Below, piece after piece: positions 35,602 through 43,732 of a stretch of DNA of 64,000 nucleotides. The stretch is taken from the NCBI GenBank assembly GCA_937896665.1, contig CALBNS010000040.1, positions 124,001 through 188,000 on the forward strand. Direction: 5' to 3'. The translations under genes were made by a program, and so were the position numbers. Origin of the DNA: an uncultured Clostridia bacterium. Lineage in GTDB: Bacteria; Bacillota; Clostridia; Lachnospirales; Lachnospiraceae. Numbering within the stretch: the first letter of the stretch is position 1; each line of letters begins with the position of its first letter. Below the pieces are notes generated by a model. It was not told the DNA's origin. It saw only the letters and a program-made list of their open reading frames with translations, and did not search any database.

Positions 35602-36297
35602 CTATAAAAGTTTTTCTTCTGCAAAACTTACATAACAATTATTTCCAATTATAATATGATCTAACAGCTGTATTCCAATTAACTCGCCAGCTTCCTTTAC
35701 CCTTTTTGTTGCAAGAATATCGCTTTTGCTCGGTGTTGGATCTCCGCTAGGATGATTGTGCAGTAAAATAATAGATACTGCATTCTTCTCCAGTGCCTCT
35801 ATAAATAATTCTCTTGGAGAAATCATGGATTCATTTACAGTCCCTTTTGAAATATTGCTTTCTCCTATCAATTTTGATTTTGTATTTAACATCAGCAGCT
35901 TAAGTTCTTCCTGCTTCTGATGACGCATATCCTCCATGTAGTATTCTGCTATTGTGGAGGGCAACGAAAAAACAAGTCCTTCTTTTGCGCTTGCTTTGGC
36001 AAGACGTTTCGCCAATTCTGAAAGACAAAGTATCTGAATAGCTTTGACCATTCCGATACCTTTATAATTTTGTAATTTTTCTAGTGTAAGTTGGTGAATA
36101 TTTAAAATTCCTTCATCTGGTTCTGATGAACGTAGAATGGTTCGTGCCATCTCTAAAGAATTCAGTCCTTTCGTTCCATTCCGGAGTAGAACTGCTAACA
36201 ATTCTGCATCACTCAAAGCACCTGCACCGTAGTTCAGGCACTTTTCATATGGACGCTCGTTTTCTGACAGTTCTTTCATTGTATATGTGTACTTCAT
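35602..36297 (-). CDS. radC: RadC family JAB-domain protein
   Basis: A 231-residue RadC protein. A helix-hairpin-helix-like region (LQNYKGIGMVKAIQIL) is followed by the JAMM metalloprotease fold with HNHPSGDPTPSKSD. Despite its name a repair role is doubtful. Start ATG 36297 is chosen by comparison with family length; no good ribosome site is visible at any candidate, so translation may be coupled to the upstream DUF4321 gene. Confidence 0.92.
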   Translation of the reverse strand: MKYTYTMKELSENERPYEKCLNYGAGALSDAELLAVLLRNGTKGLNSLEMARTILRSSEPDEGILNIHQLTLEKLQNYKGIGMVKAIQILCLSELAKRLAKASAKEGLVFSLPSTIAEYYMEDMRHQKQEELKLLMLNTKSKLIGESNISKGTVNESMISPRELFIEALEKNAVSIILLHNHPSGDPTPSKSDILATKRVKEAGELIGIQLLDHIIIGNNCYVSFAEEKLL

Positions 36298-36332
36298 ATT
36301 CTTTTGTAGACTCTGTGGCACAATGTTTTACA

Positions 36333-36593
36333 TTATAAGAAGCGGTACAGGATTGCAGAAAGCATCAATCCCACGATTCCTGCAATTGTAATTCTGATAG
36401 ATAAGCCAAATGTGATGACTAATATCCCCAAATCTAATACAATTGGACTATCTAATCCAAATGACTGGCCATAGTTCAGCCAGTTCAATGCCGGTATATT
36501 CTGAGTCAGCGAGCCAATTAAGCCGCCAAGTACAAGCCCCACAAGCATTAATACTAATAATATCCAGCCATTTTTATTCATTGTACGTTTCAT
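36333..36593 (-). CDS. DUF4321 family small membrane protein
   Basis: An 86-residue protein with two to three hydrophobic segments (LLVLMLVGLVLGGLIGSL; LDLGILVITFGLSIRI; a C-terminal helix). DUF4321 proteins lie next to radC-mreB in many Clostridia; function unknown. AGGAGGAG precedes the ATG. It seems to be the first gene of the shape operon. Confidence 0.85.
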   Translation of the reverse strand: MKRTMNKNGWILLVLMLVGLVLGGLIGSLTQNIPALNWLNYGQSFGLDSPIVLDLGILVITFGLSIRITIAGIVGLMLSAILYRFL

Positions 36594-36634
36594 TTGTACT
36601 CCTCCTCGTTTTCCATGCTCCGAAAACTTTATTT

Positions 36635-36663
36635 ATTTTACCATAATTTAAAAAGTGTGTATA
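36635..36663 (-). promoter_or_regulatory. Predicted promoter of the DUF4321-radC-mre-min operon
   Basis: Minus-strand TATACA (36658-36663), 17-base spacer ending TATGG, TAAAAT (36635-36640). The -35 is weak but the -10 has an extended TGG. Confidence 0.5.
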
Positions 36664-36704
36664 GAGTAATGGCATTAAATTTTTCTGAAGAAATTGTGTC
36701 TATT

Positions 36705-38306
36705 TTAGTCGAAAGGCACAAAATATGCTGCAATCATTTCTGATACTTTTATGCCATCCATTGCTGCAGATGTGATTCCACCTGCATATCCGGCCCCCTC
36801 TCCACATGGAAAAATCCCCGTGTTTTCAACCTGCATGGATTGATTTCTTAGAATTCTCACCGGGGAAGAAGTGCGGCTTTCTACACCGGAAAGTATCGTG
36901 TCATCTTTTGCGAAACCTTGAATTTGTCTGTCGAACGATTTTATACCTAGTTCTATGGAATCCCCGATTTCTTTTGGAAAAATCCCCCTGATATTGGCAA
37001 ATGCATAGGAACCTTTCATCTGCGGCGTAACACTTCCGAGCTTTTTCGTAACTTGATTTTTGCAAAAATCGCCAAAACACTGCACTGGAATTTTGCCTTG
37101 TCCAATTTTGTAGGCTTGTTTTTCAAGATTTCTTTGGAATTCCACACCACTTAAGGGGTGAGCACTACCAAAATCTTCAGGTGTTACCGTCACAACAATT
37201 GCACTATTAGCATTTTCTCCGTCGCGTGCATGATAACTCATGCCATTCACTGCAAGCATACCTTCCTCAGAAGACGCATTTACTACATAGCCGCCCGGAC
37301 ACATACAGAACGAATAAACCCCTCTTCCATTTTCTAAGTTAGCAGTGACTTTATAGGCTGCAGCCGGCAGTTCATATGGTGAATTTTCTCCATATTGAGA
37401 GTCGTTAATCATAGACTGTTTATGTTCTGTTCGTACTCCAACCGCAAATGATTTTGCAGTCATTGGAATCTGCTTTTCATAAATCATTGCAAACGTATCT
37501 CGCGCACTGTGACCAATCGCAAGAACTAATATTTCAGCAGGCTGTATTACTTTCTTTCCCTCAGACCAATAAGTAACAGATGTGAGTTTACCATCACTGA
37601 CAGAAAAATCAGTCATCTGGCTGTGGAAATGCATTTCTCCGCCCCATGAAATAATTTTTTTTCGCATATTTTTTACGACATCGATTAAAACATCCGTTCC
37701 AATATGGGGTTTATTAATAAACAGTATATCTTCCGGCGCTCCGTTTTCCACAAAAACTTCTAAGACCTTGTGGTTGCGTCCGTTCGGATCTTTTACTAAA
37801 GTGTTCAGCTTGCCATCTGAAAACGTCCCGGCTCCGCCTTCTCCGAACTGCACATTGGAATTTGGCTTTAAAACCCCTGTATTCCAGAATTCTTCAATAT
37901 CTTTTGCACGTTCTTCTACACAGGCTCCTCTCTCCAATACAATCGGACGATAGCCATGTGAAGCAAGCATATAAGCGCAGAAAAGTCCACAAGGACCACT
38001 GCCGACAATCACCGGTCTGTGCTCCATCTTTTTGGTGCCACTGACAGTAAACTGATAAAGCCTGTCTTTCACAAGTGTAACTTGATTTCCTTTTTGTCTT
38101 TTTAAAATTTTCTGTTCCTGCTCTACTGCAACATCAACCGTGTAAATGTAAAGAATGTCTGTTTTTTTACGTGCATCGATTGATTGCTTTCGTATATATA
38201 ATTCTTTTATCTCTTTTTCTGAAATACGAAGCGTTTTTGCTGCTTTCTGAAAAAGTTCTTCTTTACTATGATTTGGTGCAAGTTTTAACTGGCTGATTCG
38301 AAGCAT
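36705..38306 (-). CDS. FAD-dependent oxidoreductase (YhiN-unrelated, FAD-dependent protein C-like)
   Basis: A 533-residue flavoprotein. The dinucleotide-binding motif is VIVGSGPCGLFCAYMLASHGYRPIVLERG at about residues 100-128. NVQFGEGGAGTFSDGKLNT and AIGHSARDTFAM are strong family markers, and FPCGEGAGYAGGITSAAMDGIK closes the FAD site. An N-terminal domain of about 90 residues precedes. Substrate unknown. ATG 38306 follows AAAGGA and begins one base after the next flavoprotein gene ends. Confidence 0.85.
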   Translation of the reverse strand: MLRISQLKLAPNHSKEELFQKAAKTLRISEKEIKELYIRKQSIDARKKTDILYIYTVDVAVEQEQKILKRQKGNQVTLVKDRLYQFTVSGTKKMEHRPVIVGSGPCGLFCAYMLASHGYRPIVLERGACVEERAKDIEEFWNTGVLKPNSNVQFGEGGAGTFSDGKLNTLVKDPNGRNHKVLEVFVENGAPEDILFINKPHIGTDVLIDVVKNMRKKIISWGGEMHFHSQMTDFSVSDGKLTSVTYWSEGKKVIQPAEILVLAIGHSARDTFAMIYEKQIPMTAKSFAVGVRTEHKQSMINDSQYGENSPYELPAAAYKVTANLENGRGVYSFCMCPGGYVVNASSEEGMLAVNGMSYHARDGENANSAIVVTVTPEDFGSAHPLSGVEFQRNLEKQAYKIGQGKIPVQCFGDFCKNQVTKKLGSVTPQMKGSYAFANIRGIFPKEIGDSIELGIKSFDRQIQGFAKDDTILSGVESRTSSPVRILRNQSMQVENTGIFPCGEGAGYAGGITSAAMDGIKVSEMIAAYFVPFD

Positions 38307-38307
38307 A

Positions 38308-39537
38308 TCAATGTCCTTTCGCAGCATGTAATCCGGCAATATAGCCGGTCGACCATGCCCATTGTAAATTGTAACCACCACAAATTCCATCTATATCTAA
38401 AAGTTCGCCTATCAGATATAGGTTATCTGTATAGAGCGACTCCATGGTATATGGATTAATTTCTAATGTGTTTACTCCACCGGCACAGACCTGTGCCTGT
38501 TCAAAAGAATTTGTATCGGTAATTTCCATAAAAAAATGTCTGCATATTAAAAGTAAGTGACGGAATTGTTTTGGTGCTATTTCTGAAATTTTTTTGCCCG
38601 GTATAATCTGTGCCTGTTTTAAAAACAGTGCGATTAGTTTTTTATGGAAAATACCAATTAGAAATTCCTCTGCTGTTTTATATCCCTGAAGCTGTTTTCG
38701 ATTTTCCATAAACTGAACAAAGTCCTTTTCCGTCATGCCCGGAAAAAAGTCAATCTCTGCTGTTACTTTTTTGTGTGCATAAAGGGCTTTTGAGGCGTAA
38801 CGGCTGATCTGAAATACAGGAATACCGGATATTCCATAATTTGTAAGCTGTAATTCTCCTGTATCGGATGAAATCAACCGGTTTTCAATCAGTAAGCTTA
38901 CCTTAGCCTGTATACGCACACCGGAAATATTTTTGAAATAATTTCCCTTACACTTTAACTGTACAAGTGCCGGTGTGACGGGTGATAGATGATGCCCCAG
39001 TTGTTTTGCAAGCGTATAACCGCTTCCATCAGAGCCGAGTACCGGAGCTGCCTTTCCACCGGCAGCAAGTATGACCGCATCCCCTTTTACAACATCGGTC
39101 TTTGTCTGTACAGTAAACCCATGCTTATTTAGCCGTATACCTGAAACACTCTGATTTGTCATTACATGGATGCCTAAATGTTCAATTTCCATACAAAGCA
39201 CATCAAGTATTGTAGTTGCCTGATCTGTCATCGGATAAATATATCCTTGCCTGTTTTTTAAGATTACACCTAAATTTTCAAAAAAATGTAGGGTATCATG
39301 ATAACCAAACTGCTCGAGGACAATGGGTACAACTTTTGTATCATCTCCACGGAAACAGGAAACATCCATGTATTCATTTGTAAGATTGCATCTGCCATTA
39401 CCGGTAGATAGAATTTTTTTCCCTATCCGGTCTTTCTGCTCTAAGATTGTAACATGTGCGCCTTCTCTTGCAGCAGTGATTGCTGCCATCATCCCTGCTG
39501 CGCCACCGCCGACAATCATGACATGTCTTCGTTTCAT
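38308..39537 (-). CDS. HI0933/BaiN-like flavoprotein (aminoacetone oxidase family)
   Basis: A 409-residue FAD enzyme. The motif IVGGGAAGMMAAITAAREGAHVTILEQ is at the N-terminus; GNGRCNLTN is the family signature; GELLDIDGICGGYNLQWAWSTGYIAG is the C-terminal FAD contact. Family members have been named aminoacetone oxidase or linked to bile-acid reduction, but most have no proven substrate. Cotranscribed with the flavoprotein gene downstream. Confidence 0.9.
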   Translation of the reverse strand: MKRRHVMIVGGGAAGMMAAITAAREGAHVTILEQKDRIGKKILSTGNGRCNLTNEYMDVSCFRGDDTKVVPIVLEQFGYHDTLHFFENLGVILKNRQGYIYPMTDQATTILDVLCMEIEHLGIHVMTNQSVSGIRLNKHGFTVQTKTDVVKGDAVILAAGGKAAPVLGSDGSGYTLAKQLGHHLSPVTPALVQLKCKGNYFKNISGVRIQAKVSLLIENRLISSDTGELQLTNYGISGIPVFQISRYASKALYAHKKVTAEIDFFPGMTEKDFVQFMENRKQLQGYKTAEEFLIGIFHKKLIALFLKQAQIIPGKKISEIAPKQFRHLLLICRHFFMEITDTNSFEQAQVCAGGVNTLEINPYTMESLYTDNLYLIGELLDIDGICGGYNLQWAWSTGYIAGLHAAKGH

Positions 39538-39553
39538 AATCTATTCCTCATTT

Positions 39554-40837
39554 TTATTCAAGACTCGTTCCTTTGCGCACCAGATACTCTAATGACTTTA
39601 AAATGCCCAATTTTGCATGTGGCCATGTAAGCCCTCCCTGAAAATATACAGCATATGGCGGCTTTACCGGTCCATCCGCACTTAATTCAATTGATGAACC
39701 CTGTACAAAAGCCCCTGCTGCCATAATTACGTCACTGTCATATCCAGGCATTGCCCATGGTTCCGGGGTAACATAACTATCTACTGGTGCAGCAGCCTGA
39801 ATTCCCTGACAGAAGGCAATAACCCTTTCCGGACTATTTAATGTCACTGCCTGAATAATATCATGACGGCTCTCTGTACCGTTCGGAATTACCGGAAAAC
39901 CTAGTTTTTCATAAATATTTGCCGCAAAAATTGCGCCTTTTAAGGCACTGGCAACAACAGTCGGTGCAAGGAAAAACCCCTGATAAAATGACTGCATGAT
40001 ACCAAGAGAAGCGCCTACTTCTTTTCCTAACCCCGGAGATGTCAGACGATATGCACAGTTATCAATATACTCTTCTTTTCCGGCAATATATCCTCCAATT
40101 GGTGCAAGTCCTCCACCAGGATTTTTAATCAAAGAACCGACAATTAAATCCGCCCCTACATCACTTGGTTCGATTGTTTCTACAAATTCTCCATAGCAAT
40201 TATCTACCATGCAAATCACATCCGGTTTAATCGCTTTAACAAATGCAATTAATTCTCCAATCTGTGCAACGGAAAAACTTGGTCTGGTCTGATAACCTTT
40301 GGAGCGCTGGATGGTAACTAATTTTGTTTTGTCATTGATAGCCCTCTTGATATTTTCATAATCAAATGTGCCATCTTCAAACAAATCCACCTGCCTATAT
40401 GTGATTCCATATTCTGCAAGAGAACCTTTGGATTCACGGATACCAATTACCTCTTCTAAGGTATCGTATGGTTTTCCAACCGGTGATAACAATTCATCTC
40501 CAGGCCTTAAGTTCGCACTTAAAGCAAGGGCAAGCGCATGCGTGCCACAAGTAATCTGTGGACGAACTAAGGCAGACTCTGTATGAAAGGTTTTCGCATA
40601 TACTTCCTCTAACGTATCACGACCCTGGTCATTATACCCGTATCCACTGGCATAGTGGAAGCATGCTTCATTTACCCTGCACTCCTGCATGGCATGAATC
40701 ACTTTCAATTGATTATATTCTGCAACTTCATCAATTTTTGCAAATCGTTCCTTTAATTGGGCTTCGATAGCTTGTCCGAATGCATATACCTGTTCGGATA
40801 TTCCTAATTGTTTGTACATCTCTGTTACATCTAACAT
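39554..40837 (-). CDS. Methionine gamma-lyase family PLP protein (YnbB-like)
   Basis: A 427-residue type I fold PLP enzyme of the YnbB/'aluminium resistance' family. QRSKGYQTRPSF and VDNCYGEFVE are conserved, and the PLP lysine is probably in GSLIKNPGGGLAPIGGYIAG. The true reaction is not established. It overlaps miaA by seven bases, the same order as ynbB near miaA-hfq in Bacillus. Confidence 0.9.
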   Translation of the reverse strand: MLDVTEMYKQLGISEQVYAFGQAIEAQLKERFAKIDEVAEYNQLKVIHAMQECRVNEACFHYASGYGYNDQGRDTLEEVYAKTFHTESALVRPQITCGTHALALALSANLRPGDELLSPVGKPYDTLEEVIGIRESKGSLAEYGITYRQVDLFEDGTFDYENIKRAINDKTKLVTIQRSKGYQTRPSFSVAQIGELIAFVKAIKPDVICMVDNCYGEFVETIEPSDVGADLIVGSLIKNPGGGLAPIGGYIAGKEEYIDNCAYRLTSPGLGKEVGASLGIMQSFYQGFFLAPTVVASALKGAIFAANIYEKLGFPVIPNGTESRHDIIQAVTLNSPERVIAFCQGIQAAAPVDSYVTPEPWAMPGYDSDVIMAAGAFVQGSSIELSADGPVKPPYAVYFQGGLTWPHAKLGILKSLEYLVRKGTSLE

Positions 40838-41781
40838 GAAACTCTTATCCTCTCTTTCATTATTGACATCATAGTGTCTAATATTTTCTCTTCATCGTGC
40901 GCATAATCACTTTTATCAATCCAGATTACATCACGTTCCCGGCGAAACCAGGTAAGCTGACGTTTTGCAAAGTGTCTGGTATCCCTTTTTAAAATATAAA
41001 TAGCTTCTTCAAGTGTACATTCCCCATTTAGATAATCGAGAATTTCTTTATATCCAAGTCCCTGCATTGATACCATTTCCTTTGTATAGCCCTTTTCTTT
41101 TAAAGCCTGCACTTCTTCTAAAAGTCCATCCTCCAGCATCTGCTCAATGCGACTGTTAATACGATCATATAAAATCTCCCTGTCATCTGTCAAAACAAAG
41201 TAGCAGAAATTATAGGGAGACTCTTTCGCCCTCTCCTGCTCATTATGATCCGAGATTCTCTCTCCTGTCTGTTGATAGAATTCTAAAGCACGAATGACAC
41301 GTTTCACGTTATTCGCATGAATATTTTGGGCAGATTTCTCATCCACTTTTCGAAGCATATCATGAAGATACTCTGCCCCTTTTTCCCTTGCAAGCTGTTC
41401 CAATTCCTTACGGTATACCGTATCCTCATTACTCTCCATGAAATCAATATCGTATAAAAGTGCCTGGATATAAAATCCGGTTCCTCCGACGATAATTGGT
41501 ATTTTTCCTTTTGCATAAATTTCTTCCATTGCCTGCTTCGCCATCTGCTGGAAGCGCACTACATGAAATTCTTCATCCGGATCCAATACATCGACCAGAT
41601 AGTGCCTGATTCCCTGCATCTCTTCCGGACGGATTTTGGCCGAACCAATATCCATATTTTTATAGACCTGCATAGAATCGGCGGAGATAATTTCACCGTC
41701 AATAGCTTTTGCAAGCCCGATTGATGCTTTTGTTTTCCCAACAGCCGTTGGTCCTGTTAAAATAATGAGTGGTCTTTTCAT
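40831..41781 (-). CDS. miaA: tRNA dimethylallyltransferase
   Basis: A 316-residue MiaA, which prenylates A37 of tRNAs reading UNN codons. GPTAVGKTKASIGLAK is the P-loop; SADSMQVYKNMDIGSAK, GTGFYIQALLYDIDF and KRDTRHFAKRQLTWFRR are signature motifs. The partner methylthiolase MiaB is encoded nearby at 46961-48415. It begins seven bases after mutL. Confidence 0.97.
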   Translation of the reverse strand: MKRPLIILTGPTAVGKTKASIGLAKAIDGEIISADSMQVYKNMDIGSAKIRPEEMQGIRHYLVDVLDPDEEFHVVRFQQMAKQAMEEIYAKGKIPIIVGGTGFYIQALLYDIDFMESNEDTVYRKELEQLAREKGAEYLHDMLRKVDEKSAQNIHANNVKRVIRALEFYQQTGERISDHNEQERAKESPYNFCYFVLTDDREILYDRINSRIEQMLEDGLLEEVQALKEKGYTKEMVSMQGLGYKEILDYLNGECTLEEAIYILKRDTRHFAKRQLTWFRRERDVIWIDKSDYAHDEEKILDTMMSIMKERIRVSC

Positions 41782-41788
41782 AATACTC

Positions 41789-43717
41789 CTAGATAATTCG
41801 TTTAAATTTCTTTTCTAATTCCCGTTTTGTCATGGCTATAATCGTTGGTCTTCCATGTGGGCAATGATAAGGATTTTCTAGTTTTAATAATTCCCCAATT
41901 AAATTGTCAACCTCTGCTGTTGATAATCTGGAATTTCCTTTTACGGCAGCTTTGCATGACATAGAAGCAATCTTTTCGGCAATTAAATCCGGTGTCTGTT
42001 CTGTCTGAATGCCATCAACGAGCTGGTCCAACATTTCAATAAATAATTCTCTCTGAGCAATGCCGAACAGATTATCAGGAACAGCACGCAGCGCATAAGA
42101 TTCACCGCCAAAAGACTCGATTTCAAAACCGATACTTACAAATTGCTCCATATGTACTGTCAAAACTTCTTTTTCTTGCATAGTAAGCTCCAAAATAATT
42201 GGAGGGCTTAAATACTGTGAAGTAAATTCACGCTGTTTCATTCCATATAAGGTTTTCTCATAAAGAACTCTTTCATGGGCTGCATGCTGGTCGATAATAT
42301 ATAATTGTTCATGAAATTCTACAAGCCAATATGTTTCAAATACCTGTCCAATTAGTTTATACTGCTTCATGGACTCCTGACTTAACAGCTTTTCTTCAAA
42401 TAAACTCAACTGTTCTTCTTTTTGTTTCGGTATTTCTTTGGTAACAGATACTTCTTTGCAAGGCTTAACAACTGTCTTTTGTGTGTATGTGTCTGCCTGT
42501 TGTCTGTTATAATTAACTGCTTCCCTGATACGATCTGTCTGTTCCGACGCTTTGAAAACATCTGTTTTACTTTTCACTTCTGCGTGTGACATCTGATTGT
42601 GATATGAAGCAACTCTTTGCTTCATTTTTTGCATAAAATAATCAAGATCTTTTGAGACTGGTTTTACTTCCATTCTCTTAGGAGTGGTATCAGCAACAGC
42701 CTCCGGCAATTCCACTCGCGGAATCAGCTCTCGCTCGCTCAAAGCATTTTTTAAAGCTGTATAAATAAAATTATAGACTTCCTGCTGGTTGCTGAAACGG
42801 AGCTCCAGTTTCGTTGGATGAACATTCACATCTACATCATTGCCATCAATTATAAAATGTAGCACAGTAAATGGATATTTGTGCTGCATCGTAAAATCCT
42901 TATAGGCATCTTCAATTGCCTTGGCTATAATATTGCTTTTCACATATCTTCCATTGATATAATAGTTTTCGTAATTTCGGTTTCCTCTGGAAATCAATGG
43001 TTTCCCAACAAATCCGGTTACTTTTAATCCGGCAATTGATTCATTAACTTCTAAGAGGTTATTGGCAACATCTCTTCCAAATACATGGTAAATCACATCT
43101 TTCAATTTTCCATTTCCCGATGTATGTAACTTTGTCTGCCCGCTGTTAATAAATTGAAATGAAATCTCTGGATGTGAAAGTGCAAGTCGTATCATCAATT
43201 CATTAACGTGGCTTGCCTCTGTCATCGCTGTTTTCAAAAATTTCCGTCTTGCAGGTGTGTTGTAGAAAATCTGATGTACTAAAAATGTTGTTCCGTCAGG
43301 TGCTCCTGTTTCTTCCAACCCTTTTTCTATTCCACCCTCAATCCGATATCTGGTACCAAGCAGGGAACCTCTGGGTTTCGTAATCAATTCTACCTGTGCA
43401 ATGGCAGAAATACTGGATAATGCCTCACCACGAAATCCTAAAGAAGTTATTGACATCAGATCTTCAGCAGAACGAATTTTACTCGTAGAATGACGCAAAA
43501 AAGCTAACGTTACTTCTTCTTTTGGGATACCGCAGCCATTGTCTGTAATACGTATGAATGAAATGCCACCCTCTTTAATTTCAACGGTAATTGCCGTAGA
43601 ACCGGCATCAATTGCATTCTCCACAAGCTCTTTTACGATGGAAGCCGGACGTTCAATTACTTCTCCGGCCGCAATCTTATCTATTGTAAGCTGATCTAAA
43701 ACCTGAATATTAGACAT
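41789..43717 (-). CDS. mutL: DNA mismatch repair protein MutL
   Basis: A 642-residue MutL. The GHKL ATPase has ELVENAIDAGST, DNGCGIP, STSKI and GFRGEALSSI. The C-terminal domain carries the endonuclease motif DQHAAHERVLYE, SCKAA and CPHGRP, so it should nick DNA as in other bacteria without MutH. The linker is about 330-440. It follows mutS by 15 bases. Confidence 0.97.
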   Translation of the reverse strand: MSNIQVLDQLTIDKIAAGEVIERPASIVKELVENAIDAGSTAITVEIKEGGISFIRITDNGCGIPKEEVTLAFLRHSTSKIRSAEDLMSITSLGFRGEALSSISAIAQVELITKPRGSLLGTRYRIEGGIEKGLEETGAPDGTTFLVHQIFYNTPARRKFLKTAMTEASHVNELMIRLALSHPEISFQFINSGQTKLHTSGNGKLKDVIYHVFGRDVANNLLEVNESIAGLKVTGFVGKPLISRGNRNYENYYINGRYVKSNIIAKAIEDAYKDFTMQHKYPFTVLHFIIDGNDVDVNVHPTKLELRFSNQQEVYNFIYTALKNALSERELIPRVELPEAVADTTPKRMEVKPVSKDLDYFMQKMKQRVASYHNQMSHAEVKSKTDVFKASEQTDRIREAVNYNRQQADTYTQKTVVKPCKEVSVTKEIPKQKEEQLSLFEEKLLSQESMKQYKLIGQVFETYWLVEFHEQLYIIDQHAAHERVLYEKTLYGMKQREFTSQYLSPPIILELTMQEKEVLTVHMEQFVSIGFEIESFGGESYALRAVPDNLFGIAQRELFIEMLDQLVDGIQTEQTPDLIAEKIASMSCKAAVKGNSRLSTAEVDNLIGELLKLENPYHCPHGRPTIIAMTKRELEKKFKRII

Positions 43718-43732
43718 AATACTCCTCTCGTG

